A model generated the notes under the pieces. That model was not told the origin of the DNA. It ran no database searches and was given only the letters and a program-made list of their open reading frames with translations. 64,000 bases of DNA from assembly GCF_020595095.1 (NCBI RefSeq), contig NZ_JAJDOP010000004.1, forward strand, positions 372,001 through 436,000, read 5' to 3'. Every line of letters starts with the position of its first letter. Within the stretch, counting starts at the first letter, position 1. The position numbers and the translations under genes were made by a program. Shown piece by piece: positions 32,546 through 40,458 of the stretch. The stretch is from Microvirga rosea. Lineage in GTDB: Bacteria; Pseudomonadota; Alphaproteobacteria; Rhizobiales; Beijerinckiaceae.

Positions 32546-32608
32546 TTGGCGCCCCTCCCTGTCCGGCCGAGGCGCCCTACGTCGCTCCGGTTCATGGAGG
32601 AGCGCTGC

Positions 32609-33040
32609 ATGGAGACTCACAAGGGGCGCCTGATCGATCACGTTCATCTGCGTGTCGCCGATCTGGAGAAGAGCCGGCGTTTCTACCGGGCCGTCCTGCG
32701 GGCCGTTGGGCGGGACTTCACCTCCGAGAGTGCCGAGCACTTCGCGAGCGACGAACTCTGGGTCGACAGGGCCGACGGGCCGGTCTCCAAGGTTCACTTG
32801 GCGTTTCAGGCATCGGATATCGAGACGGTCAAAGCCTTTCATGTCGCTGCCTTGGCTCACGGGGGCCGCGACAACGGCGGACCGGGAGAGCGCCCTTATC
32901 ACCCCGGCTATTATGGCGCGTTCGCGTTCGATCCGGACGGCAACAACATCGAGGCGGTCTTCCACGGCCCGAGCAAGCGCTCGGCGGAATCCGTGATCGT
33001 AAGCGACCCACCGAGGCCTGAAAGGTTAACAAATAGTTAA
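32609..33040 (+). CDS. VOC/glyoxalase family protein
   Basis: 143 residues from the ATG at 32609, which follows GGAGGAG at good spacing; earlier in-frame ATGs overlap the terminator. Two beta-alpha-beta-beta-beta modules: LIDHVHLRVADLEKSRRFYRAVL starts the first, and VHLAFQASDIETVKAFHVAAL with YHPGYYGAFAFDPDGNNIEAVFH the second. Histidines in DHVH and HLAF and the Glu in NIEAV are the expected metal ligands. The reaction is unknown. Confidence 0.88.
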   Translation: METHKGRLIDHVHLRVADLEKSRRFYRAVLRAVGRDFTSESAEHFASDELWVDRADGPVSKVHLAFQASDIETVKAFHVAALAHGGRDNGGPGERPYHPGYYGAFAFDPDGNNIEAVFHGPSKRSAESVIVSDPPRPERLTNS

Positions 33041-33088
33041 TTCCAGTACTTACCCGATATTGCGGAAGCAACCTTTTGGTTAACGGCC

Positions 33089-33113
33089 GGAACTTTCTCG
33101 ATTCAAACAGGTT
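33089..33113 (+). promoter_or_regulatory. EcfG-like promoter (variant -10)
   Basis: GGAAC (33089-33093), 16 bases, then GGTT (33110-33113), one base off the EcfG consensus GGAAC-N16/17-CGTT. It would start transcription about 15-20 bases before the ATG at 33138. Confidence 0.4.
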
Positions 33114-33137
33114 TTTCCTGCAACAACTGTTCAGTAC

Positions 33138-33347
33138 ATGGGGAAAACCACCATGCATACCACCCGCAGGACCCACACCTACCACGTTGCGTCACGCACC
33201 CAGAGGATCGACGCGCGGCAGCAGAGCCGGTTCTCGCTGGCCCTTGTCATGCTGATGGGACTTGCAACGATTTCGGTCATGGCGACGACCACGACCGCGC
33301 TCTCTGACCATGGGCCGATCGCTCCGCAAATGATGCTGCCCCAATAA
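33138..33347 (+). CDS. small single-span membrane protein
   Basis: 69 residues (64 if translation starts at the ATG at 33153). A basic N-terminus rich in His, Arg and Gln is followed by one hydrophobic segment (SLALVMLMGLATISVMATTT) and a short polar tail. No family recognised. GGGGAAAA lies before the second ATG. The gene sits right behind an EcfG-like promoter and has no overlapping gene, which argues that it is real; still only moderate confidence. Confidence 0.42.
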   Translation: MGKTTMHTTRRTHTYHVASRTQRIDARQQSRFSLALVMLMGLATISVMATTTTALSDHGPIAPQMMLPQ

Positions 33348-33428
33348 CGCGGGCGTGATGATCGCGCCGGTTGACGGCGCCATAGAAACGGCTAGCTCTC
33401 CGCCTTGTCCGGAATGATGGAGAGCCCG

Positions 33429-34568
33429 ATGACCCACCGCCTTTTTCCCGCCCTCGCCATCGCCATCGCGTTCGGTGCTTCACCGGCCTTCTCCCAAGAC
33501 ACCCAGCGCCTGCGCACCGACAAGGTGGAGGTTGTCGTCGAAACGGTTGCCAAGGGCCTTTCAAATCCCTGGAGCCTGGCGTTCCTGCCAGACAACCGGA
33601 TGCTCGTCACAGAGCGCCCGGGCCGCCTGCGGATCGTTTCGGCGGATGGAAATCTCTCGGACCCGATTGGCGGCATGCCCCGTCTGGCCACGCGCGGTCA
33701 GGGGGGCCTGCTCGATGTCGCCCTTGATCCCAATTTCGCCGGCAACCGCCTCGTCTACCTGAGCTTTGCGGAGGATCGGGGAGACGGCCAGGCGGGGACG
33801 AGCGTCATGCGCGGGCGTCTCGACGAAAGTGGGAAAGCTCTTGCCGATACCCGGGTGATCTTCCGACAGGAGCCTGCCTATACGGGCGGCAATCATTTCG
33901 GCTCCCGCCTCGTCTTCGACCGCAACGGCAATCTTTTCGTGACGGTCGGAGACCGCTTCGATCTGCGGGACCAAGCTCAGAATCCGGCCAATCATCTTGG
34001 CAAGGTGATCCATATCCGCCCTGAAGGCGGACCCGCACCTGACAATCCCTTTCTCAATCGCGAGGGGACGCGCCCTGAGATCTGGTCCATCGGCCACCGC
34101 AACGTGCAAGGCGCGGCGCTTCATCCTTCGACCGGTGAACTGTGGACCGCCGAGCACGGGGCGCGCGGGGGCGACGAGATCAACATCCCCAGGAAGGGCC
34201 GCAATTATGGTTGGCCTGTCATCACCTACGGGGTCGATTACTCGGGCGTGAAGATCGGCGAAGGCACCAAGAAGGCGGGCATGGAGCAGCCCGTTTACTA
34301 CTGGGATCCCTCCATCGCACCGTCGGGAATGGCGTTCTATACGGGAGACAAGTTCCCGGCCTGGCGTGGCAGCATCCTGGTCGGCGCCCTGGCCGGAAAA
34401 CTGGTCTCGCGCCTTGAAACGAACGGTGACCAGGTAACCGGTGAAGAACGCATGCTCCGCCAGCTCGGGGAGCGCATCCGTGACGTCCGGCAGGGACCGG
34501 ACGGGTACGTCTACCTGCTGACCGATTCCGGCAATGGACGGATCCTGCGCGTCAAACCCGCGGACTGA
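33429..34568 (+). CDS. PQQ-dependent aldose sugar dehydrogenase (YliI/Asd family)
   Basis: 379 residues. Signal peptide (LFPALAIAIAFGASPAFSQ) and a six-bladed beta propeller of the glucose/sorbosone dehydrogenase family: LSNPWSLAFLPDNRMLVTERPGRL, GQGGLLDVALDPNFAGN, GGNHFGSRLVFDRNGNLFVTVGDR (with the catalytic-type His), AQNPANHLGKVIHI, NVQGAALHPSTGELWTAEHGARGGDEINI and NYGWPVI. Oxidises aldose sugars in the periplasm using PQQ. The ATG at 33429 has GGAGAG at short spacing; an ATG at 33405 is upstream. Confidence 0.93.
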   Translation: MTHRLFPALAIAIAFGASPAFSQDTQRLRTDKVEVVVETVAKGLSNPWSLAFLPDNRMLVTERPGRLRIVSADGNLSDPIGGMPRLATRGQGGLLDVALDPNFAGNRLVYLSFAEDRGDGQAGTSVMRGRLDESGKALADTRVIFRQEPAYTGGNHFGSRLVFDRNGNLFVTVGDRFDLRDQAQNPANHLGKVIHIRPEGGPAPDNPFLNREGTRPEIWSIGHRNVQGAALHPSTGELWTAEHGARGGDEINIPRKGRNYGWPVITYGVDYSGVKIGEGTKKAGMEQPVYYWDPSIAPSGMAFYTGDKFPAWRGSILVGALAGKLVSRLETNGDQVTGEERMLRQLGERIRDVRQGPDGYVYLLTDSGNGRILRVKPAD

Positions 34569-34581
34569 TCGAAACGCCGGC

Positions 34582-34920
34582 CTATCCGCGAAAGATGAAG
34601 GATGCCCCGGCCGCGATGAGCGCGAAACCGACCAGATGGTTCCATCCGAGCGGCTCCTTGAGATAGAGCACGGAGAAGCCGGCGAAGACCAGGAGGGTGA
34701 TGACCTCCTGCATGGTCTTCAGCTCCGCCGCCGAATAGACCGACGATCCGATGCGGTTCGCCGGTACCGCCAGCCAGTATTCGAAGAATGCAATGGCCCA
34801 GCTGACCAGAACCGCCATCCAGAGGGCGGAGGTTTTATATTTCAGGTGTCCATACCAGGCGAACGTCATGAAGACGTTCGAGGCGCAAAGCATGGCAATG
34901 GGAGCGATGTAAGGATTCAT
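34582..34920 (-). CDS. DUF486/DMT family small membrane protein
   Basis: 112 residues with four hydrophobic spans. The family pattern is clear: MLCASNVFMTFAWYGHLK, VLVSWAIAFFEYWLAVPANRIG, and LKTMQEVITLLVFAGFSVLYLKEPLGWNHLVGFALI. Related to drug/metabolite transporter halves; probably works as a dimer, substrate unknown. Start ATG at 34920; the extra 20 codons to 34980 lack support. Converges on the sugar dehydrogenase gene with only 13 bases between stops. Confidence 0.9.
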   Translation of the reverse strand: MNPYIAPIAMLCASNVFMTFAWYGHLKYKTSALWMAVLVSWAIAFFEYWLAVPANRIGSSVYSAAELKTMQEVITLLVFAGFSVLYLKEPLGWNHLVGFALIAAGASFIFRG

Positions 34921-35165
34921 GGGGCTTAAAAAAAAATCCGACGGGAGGCCCTGCCCTATTCGTCTCCAGGGCTCTGTCAAGTCGCAGAATAGGGCATTGC
35001 CCTAAAATGCTGCCCCAAACGAACCCGGTTCAAGGTCAACTTGTCGCAATCCGTTACGATACGTAGGTCTTCTTTCCGCAAGCGGCTTCCCGTCCTATCT
35101 TGCCGAACTCCGATCCAGGCGGCGCCATCGGCGACCGGGCTGCTCCAGAATTTTAGGGAGGGAGA

Positions 35166-35966
35166 ATGACCGACACTGTTCTCGACGAAAACGCAGTGGC
35201 CCAGGCATGGGACGAGAATGCGGAGCGGTGGACGCAGGACGTCCGCGCAGGCTTCGACCTTTATCGTGATCTCTACACTTTTCCTGCATTTCTGGATTTC
35301 ATCCCGCCCCTCAACGATCGTGAAGTCATTGATCTCGGATGCGGCGAAGGCACCAATACCCGCCACTTTGCCAGACTCGGCGGCCGCATGACCGGCATCG
35401 ACCTGTCCGGAAAAATGATTGCCCACGCTCGGAGCCAGGAAGCGGAGGAGCCGCTCGGCATCACCTACGGGATCGGCTCCTTTACCGATCTGAGCGCATA
35501 TAGCGACGGTTGCTTTGATGTAGCGCTTTCGACCATGGCTCTGATGGATGGACCGGACCTGCCCGCGGCGTTGCGATCCGTCTACCGGGTCCTGAAGCCC
35601 GGAGGCATCTTGTGCTTCAGCGTCCTGCATCCCTGCTTCGTCACGCCTGCGATCCAGTGGCTGGTCGATCAAGAGGGAACTCACCTGGGCTTGCGCGTCG
35701 GCCGCTACTTCGACGACGCGCCCTTCGTGGAACACTGGCGCTTCAGCAAACGCCCGGACCCTGAGCAAGTACCGAAATTTACCGTGCCGCGATTTCCCAG
35801 GATGCTGTCGGACTACATCAATTCAGTAAGCGATACGGGTTTTCAGAGCATCAGAACCGCCGAGCCCCGCCCGGACGAAAACGTCTCCGCAGCGCATCTC
35901 TGGCTCAAGCGTTGGAGGGACCATGTGCCGTTGGTCCTTTTCGTTTCAGCCATCAAGCCCCGTTGA
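35166..35966 (+). CDS. class I SAM-dependent methyltransferase
   Basis: 266 residues. Motif I VIDLGCGEGTNTRHFARLG (about residue 56), then MTGIDLSGKMI as motif II and DVALSTMALMDGPDLPAAL and LKPGGILCFSVLHPCF. Starts with DENAVAQAWDENAERWTQ, usual for the ubiE-like group of small-molecule methyltransferases. Substrate unknown. AGGGAGGGA precedes the ATG. Convergent with the C13 peptidase gene. Confidence 0.9.
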   Translation: MTDTVLDENAVAQAWDENAERWTQDVRAGFDLYRDLYTFPAFLDFIPPLNDREVIDLGCGEGTNTRHFARLGGRMTGIDLSGKMIAHARSQEAEEPLGITYGIGSFTDLSAYSDGCFDVALSTMALMDGPDLPAALRSVYRVLKPGGILCFSVLHPCFVTPAIQWLVDQEGTHLGLRVGRYFDDAPFVEHWRFSKRPDPEQVPKFTVPRFPRMLSDYINSVSDTGFQSIRTAEPRPDENVSAAHLWLKRWRDHVPLVLFVSAIKPR

Positions 35967-36012
35967 AACCTGAATGGACGTTGCTTCGGAAAGGCGATTT
36001 TACGTTTCAGCG

Positions 36013-36810
36013 TCAGCAAGCCCGCTGAAGGCTGGCGCAACGCGCCCTTAGGCGTTCCAGCACGGCGTTCCCACCGGCGATTTGCGGGTTCGAGGGGTCG
36101 AACCCTTCTCGCTTTTCGCGGGCCGTGACGAGCTGCCTGGCTCTTTCGAAAGCCAGATTCAGGCGAGGCTCGGTCCGCAGGGCCTTGTTGAAGAACGCAT
36201 CGCCGAAATATGTCCATGTCGCCCCGTCCTGGCAGCCGAAGGACGGTCGGTCGGCGGCCGCGGCGGTGATGACGAGGGTACGTTCGTCCGCGAGCGCCTT
36301 TGCGAAGACGCCCGAATAACAGGCCGAGACGATGAGCACCCGGTTGCGCGCCCGCCCCTCGTTGAGGAGTTCACGGACATTGTCCGGCGTCACGATGCCC
36401 TCGTCCCGGCGGGAAACCAGCCCGATGCCGTCCGGGCTTCCATGGGATGTCAGCACGAGCACGAGAACGTCCTCCTCGGGATCGAGGGCATGGCCGGCCG
36501 CCTGCGCAGCCGCCACCATGGTGGCGGGCGTCGCCCCCGAGCGGCGCTTGGTGTTGGACAGGACAATCGTGCGATTCTTGGACCCGAGCTGCTGCTCAAG
36601 GATTCGCGCGGCTCCCCTGGCCTCGCTCTCGAAGACGCTTTGCGGGCCCCACAACCCGAAAGACAGGATGTACACGTCCGTCTGGCCGGACTGATGCGGC
36701 GCGAGGTTGGAGCCTCCCGTGCGGGAAGCCCGCTGGCTGAAGGCCGCATCGGACCATCCAAGCAGAAGTGCGGCACAGAGCAGGGCGGACGTGAAAAGCC
36801 GGCGCATCAT
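36013..36810 (-). CDS. exported C13 (legumain-like) family peptidase
   Basis: 265 residues. Signal peptide (LFTSALLCAALLLGWSDAAFS) followed by a caspase-hemoglobinase fold domain. The catalytic dyad of family C13 can be seen: His in LVLTSHGSPDGIGL and Cys in VLIVSACYSGVFAKAL, each at the end of a hydrophobic strand as expected for clan CD. DVYILSFGLWGPQSVFESEA and a GAT.ATM..A segment match the C13 group that includes plant and animal legumains and GPI-transamidase subunits. Bacterial members are probably periplasmic cysteine peptidases; substrate unknown. GGAG precedes two adjacent ATG codons. The SemiSWEET gene lies immediately upstream on the same strand. Confidence 0.85.
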   Translation of the reverse strand: MMRRLFTSALLCAALLLGWSDAAFSQRASRTGGSNLAPHQSGQTDVYILSFGLWGPQSVFESEARGAARILEQQLGSKNRTIVLSNTKRRSGATPATMVAAAQAAGHALDPEEDVLVLVLTSHGSPDGIGLVSRRDEGIVTPDNVRELLNEGRARNRVLIVSACYSGVFAKALADERTLVITAAAADRPSFGCQDGATWTYFGDAFFNKALRTEPRLNLAFERARQLVTAREKREGFDPSNPQIAGGNAVLERLRARCASLQRAC

Positions 36811-36831
36811 GATCTCCGGAACGGAATATCC

Positions 36832-37086
36832 TCATCCATACCGTAACTTCATAGCGAGGATAAGCGCCACCAGAATGAACGTGACGGCATTCGCAAAGAT
36901 GATCGGAGCATTCCCGGCCAGGATCCCATAGATCAGCCAGAGGGCGACCCCTAGCGTGAAGACGCTTTGCGTCAAAAGGGACAACGACTTGGTGTCCTTG
37001 GTCCGGATTGTCCTGAACGCCTGTGGCAGCCAGCAGACGGTCGTCAGGATGGCGGCGATAAAGCCGAGGATTTCTAAACCGGACAT
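36832..37086 (-). CDS. SemiSWEET-type sugar transporter
   Basis: 84 residues, one triple-helix bundle. The PQ motif CWLPQAFRTIRTKDTKSLSLLTQSVFTLGVALWLIYGI is diagnostic of bacterial SemiSWEETs, which dimerise to make a sugar uniporter. A third span FANAVTFILVALILAMKL completes the bundle. Substrate unknown. It ends 22 bases before the C13 peptidase gene, so the two could be cotranscribed; it is divergent from the DUF3775 gene. Confidence 0.92.
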   Translation of the reverse strand: MSGLEILGFIAAILTTVCWLPQAFRTIRTKDTKSLSLLTQSVFTLGVALWLIYGILAGNAPIIFANAVTFILVALILAMKLRYG

Positions 37087-37267
37087 GGAAGGGCCGAATC
37101 GCGTGGAACTATGTTCGCTTTACCACGGCTCGCCTGAAGAACCGATGAAGTTCCAGGGACCGTCCTTCCGAGCCCTCCGGCGGCCTGGACCTGCTCCTTT
37201 GATGCCCTCGATGCATTCTCCCGTCCGAACCGGTCGAACCGAATCCCTTTTTCCGGGTTTTCTCATC

Positions 37268-37702
37268 ATGACGCAGAAAAGAGACTTTTCCCAATCCGTC
37301 TCCCTCGATATCGGGATCGACAAGGTTTGCGGCCTGATCGCTCGCGCGAAGGCCATCGATGTCAAGGAAGGCGTAACCGACCCGGCCTCAGGCTCGAACC
37401 CGATCGACGATGGGAACATCGACGCCTTGGCCGCCAGCCCTGACGACATGACCGAGGAGGAAATCCGAGAGGTTGTGGCAGGTTTGAACGACGACGAGCG
37501 TGCCGATCTGATCGCCCTGGTTTATATCGGGCGGGGCGATATGGAGCCGGAGGAATGGGCCGATGCGCTGCGTCTTGCCCGTGAGCGCGAAGCGTCAAGC
37601 TCCCTGTCGACCGCGGATTGGCTGATCGGCATCCCGAACCTCGGGGATCTTCTCGACGAAGGCCTGAATCTCCTCGGACGCAGTTGCGGCGAAGCCGACT
37701 AA
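37268..37702 (+). CDS. DUF3775 domain protein
   Basis: 144 residues from the ATG at 37268. SLDIGIDKVCGLIARAKAIDVKE at the N-terminus and VAGLNDDERADLIALVYIGRGDMEPEEWADAL in the middle match DUF3775, followed by ADWLIGIPNLGDLLDEGL. A small acidic alpha-helical soluble protein, function unknown. No good ribosome site is visible, although the frame is clean; the open frame upstream to 36956 is opposite the SemiSWEET gene and is not used. Confidence 0.8.
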   Translation: MTQKRDFSQSVSLDIGIDKVCGLIARAKAIDVKEGVTDPASGSNPIDDGNIDALAASPDDMTEEEIREVVAGLNDDERADLIALVYIGRGDMEPEEWADALRLAREREASSSLSTADWLIGIPNLGDLLDEGLNLLGRSCGEAD

Positions 37703-37875
37703 GGGCTCCTGACAACCGGCAGCGCTTTCTCGGGCCTGACGACGCTGTTCCGGCGTCGTCATGGCTGTCGATAAGAATACTGTGATCGGTGGAATTCGAC
37801 AGCTCTTTGACGTCCCGCCGCCGCAATTGGGACACGGATTCCATCAAGACTCCGCGCCGATTCATGGAGCGTGTC

Positions 37876-38076
37876 ATGACCACTCATTCGCCTCTCCCTC
37901 CCCTTGAAGAAGGTGATGAACCTTCTCTGCAGGCCGTGCCTGCTCCATCTCATGACAGCCCGCCGCTTGTTCACGAAGATCGTGGACGGGACATGTCCGA
38001 TCCGGCCGATCAGGAGCGCGCGCGGATCGAGCGCACGGCCCGCTATTTGAAAGGCCCCACGGCGTTTTCCGCCTGA
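37876..38076 (+). CDS. small hypothetical acidic protein
   Basis: 66 residues (70 if the ATG at 37864 is used). Rich in Pro, Asp and Glu, probably disordered in the first half (SPLPPLEEGDEPS) with a short C-terminal helix (DQERARIERTARYLKG). No domain recognised. It sits between DUF3775 and a strong bidirectional terminator at 38097-38129, which supports a transcript ending here. Confidence is limited by the short length. Confidence 0.5.
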   Translation: MTTHSPLPPLEEGDEPSLQAVPAPSHDSPPLVHEDRGRDMSDPADQERARIERTARYLKGPTAFSA

Positions 38077-38096
38077 TCCGTCCTGCGAAGAAACAA

Positions 38097-38129
38097 GAAA
38101 CGGCGGCCTGAACCTCAGGCCGCCGTTTC
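38097..38129. terminator. bidirectional terminator
   Basis: Fifteen-bp perfect stem (38097-38111 with 38115-38129) with a three-base gap, between two convergent genes; GAAAC/GTTTC at the base gives A- and T-rich flanks for both strands. Confidence 0.8.
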
Positions 38130-38151
38130 GCATTTGGATCTTCCCTGAAGC

Positions 38152-40335
38152 CTACATCTTTCCGAGTTTGACGAACTGCGTTTCGCCGGAGGAATTATCG
38201 ACGCCGTCGTTGTCGGTCACGATATACGCATCACCCGCCGCATCGATCGTGAAGCCTTCGACCTTGTCCAGCACATAACCTTTCGGGGCTTTCAGGTCGG
38301 GCAGCAGATCGCGCAGAGCGGTCTTCTTGACGACGGGCAGATCGCTGCCGAGCGGTGCGGGCTTCATGTCGGCAAGGGACACCGCATAGAGCTTCTTCAC
38401 CTGGGCCTTGTCGGCGATCTGATTGTCGCGCTCGATGATGATGACCCGGTCACCGGCTGCGGTAATCTCGGACAGGCCGATCCAGCCGGCCTCCGCCTTG
38501 TCGAGAGGGTAGCGCACGGCGCCCCAGCTTTTCGTCGCGGGCGTATAGGCGAGAAGCTTCACGAAGCCCTTGCCGTCGTCCGCCCATTCCCGCTGCACCG
38601 CGAGCCAGACGGTTTCGTCGGCTCCCGAGCCGGTGACGGTCACGCCCTCGTAGCCGTAGTTCTTCGCGCCCTCCTCGAGGCTCGACGGCAGGGTGATTTC
38701 CTCCTGGATCGCACCCTTTGAATCGACCTTCAGGAGCAGGTTTTTCATGCCCTTTTCAAGGTTGCCCTCCGAGGCGAGCCAGAAGCCGCCGTCGCTCGCG
38801 ACAGCAATGCCTTCGAGATCGAGCTTCTCGGCCGCGGCGCCGCTGCGCGTCACCAGGATCTCACCGGTAATCGCCGCAGGCTTGCGGGTCGCATCGATGG
38901 TGAGAATGCGCGGCGCTGCGGTGTAGAAACTGTCAGTCACCGCATAGAGCTGACCGGCCTGCGTCTTGGCCGCGGCAAGGCCCGACAGAGCGCCCCAGGC
39001 GATCGGCAGGCCATCCGCGCTCTTCGCGGAACGGATCGTCGGATAAGCAGGCGCCGCGCGCTCCTTGCGCTCGTAGATCATCACGTGCGGAGCCACGCCG
39101 CCATCGCCGCGCAGATCCGTTTCGCTCGTGGCGACGAACAGGTGACGCGACGGGATGGCGAGCAAACCCTCGGGGCCGATACCGGTCGGGAGAACCTGCA
39201 CCAGCTCGGGGGCCGCGCCGGTATCGCGATAAACGCCCACGACGGAGGCCCGCTCGGAGCCGACGAACAGCAGCGTGTCGCTGCCGAAACGGCCCACCTC
39301 GACACCTTCGATTTCGACGCCCTTCTTGTCGCGCTTTTCCGGATAATGGCCGAGCGCGACGATCTCATGCTCCAGGCTCGGGCCGGACTCGTAGGCGACC
39401 GAGCCGTCCTTGTTGAAGATGGTGAAGCCGCGGGTGCCGCCCTTCCAGTCACCCTCGTTGGCCGTGACGAAGCGGTTATTGTCGATCCAGTGCACACCGT
39501 CGGGCTCGCGCGGCACGCCGTTCATGCTGCCGGTGAGCGCGATCTTCCCGTCCTTCTTGGTGTCGATGGTCTTGAGGTCCACCGCGCCGGCGGAGAAATG
39601 CGCCTCGACCTGGCCCGTACGACCATCGATCACCGCGATGTGGTTGTTCTCCTGGAGCGTGACGACCACCTTGCCGGCTTCGTTGATGTCGACGAACTCG
39701 GGCTCCGGATCCTCTCCGGCAACGGTTGCCAGACCCGTCATGGTGACGGTTTTCAGGGCCGCGCAATCGAGGGCGTCGCCTTTCAGGGCTCCGATCACGA
39801 CGGAGCCGGCGGGCATCTGCGGCAGGGCGCCGTCGTTCAGTTTCTCGTCGCGCTCGTTCTCGATCGCGACGGCAAGGACCTCACCGTGCGCGGCGACCGA
39901 ATCCGGCTGTCCCGGCAATGCGCATTCCGCCGCGATGGACTTCCTGGCGAGATCCACCATCACCAATTTGCCGCTCGGCTTGGTGAAGCTCTCGGAGGTG
40001 TTCACCGCCACGAAGGCGCGGCCGCCCACGACCTTCACGGATGTCGGCTCGCCGCCGACCTTCAGGTGGCCGCCGGCGGCGGGCTTTGCCGGATCCGTGA
40101 TGTCGATGAAGCCGATCGCCTCGCCGGGGCTGTCCGTATAGACGAGGAGCTTGCCGTCCTCGCTGGCCGAGAGGATCTCGGCGACGGTGCCCTTCTTCGG
40201 ATCGGCGTCCTTCGGAAGGTTGGCGGTGATCGGGAAACTGGCGATCCGGTCGAAATACTCCGCCGCCGAGGCCTCGAGGGCCGTTCCGGACAGGAGGGTG
40301 GCGGCAAGTGCGCCGAGCGCGATACGACGATGCAT
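38152..40335 (-). CDS. exported esterase-like phytase-domain protein
   Basis: 727 residues. Signal peptide ([19 protein letters not shown]). First half is a beta-propeller-like region ([58 protein letters not shown]), second half the phytase-like esterase domain ([78 protein letters not shown]). Likely a periplasmic metal-dependent phosphoesterase; substrate unproven. The open frame runs on to 40818 antisense to uvrB, which is not coding. It is divergent from uvrB with about 120 bases between starts. Confidence 0.9.
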   Translation of the reverse strand: MHRRIALGALAATLLSGTALEASAAEYFDRIASFPITANLPKDADPKKGTVAEILSASEDGKLLVYTDSPGEAIGFIDITDPAKPAAGGHLKVGGEPTSVKVVGGRAFVAVNTSESFTKPSGKLVMVDLARKSIAAECALPGQPDSVAAHGEVLAVAIENERDEKLNDGALPQMPAGSVVIGALKGDALDCAALKTVTMTGLATVAGEDPEPEFVDINEAGKVVVTLQENNHIAVIDGRTGQVEAHFSAGAVDLKTIDTKKDGKIALTGSMNGVPREPDGVHWIDNNRFVTANEGDWKGGTRGFTIFNKDGSVAYESGPSLEHEIVALGHYPEKRDKKGVEIEGVEVGRFGSDTLLFVGSERASVVGVYRDTGAAPELVQVLPTGIGPEGLLAIPSRHLFVATSETDLRGDGGVAPHVMIYERKERAAPAYPTIRSAKSADGLPIAWGALSGLAAAKTQAGQLYAVTDSFYTAAPRILTIDATRKPAAITGEILVTRSGAAAEKLDLEGIAVASDGGFWLASEGNLEKGMKNLLLKVDSKGAIQEEITLPSSLEEGAKNYGYEGVTVTGSGADETVWLAVQREWADDGKGFVKLLAYTPATKSWGAVRYPLDKAEAGWIGLSEITAAGDRVIIIERDNQIADKAQVKKLYAVSLADMKPAPLGSDLPVVKKTALRDLLPDLKAPKGYVLDKVEGFTIDAAGDAYIVTDNDGVDNSSGETQFVKLGKM

Positions 40336-40442
40336 GGGAGGCCCCGCTGGATGAATCGTGACCGGGCCGTCATGCCTTTGCCCCATGACGGACAGATGAC
40401 GGTGGGACAACAAGAGCCGACCCTTCCCAAAACCGGCATTTC

Positions 40443-40457
40443 GTACCATATTCGTTC
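40443..40457 (+). promoter_or_regulatory. near-consensus LexA box at the uvrB start
   Basis: GTAC-N7-GTTC, one base off the alphaproteobacterial SOS box GTTC-N7-GTTC, ending one base before the uvrB ATG. Suggests SOS control of uvrB, but the imperfect match and position leave doubt. Confidence 0.38.
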
Positions 40458-40458
40458 T

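Noticed and set aside
37092-37120. EcfG promoter upstream of the DUF3775 gene (GGAAC near 37103)
   Set aside because: The -10 position reads CGGC instead of CGTT; two mismatches in four bases.
39085-40458. Apparent 458-codon N-terminal extension of uvrB
   Set aside because: It lies entirely over the phytase-like gene on the other strand and its upstream intergenic gap; conserved UvrB sequence and the natural start come after 40459.
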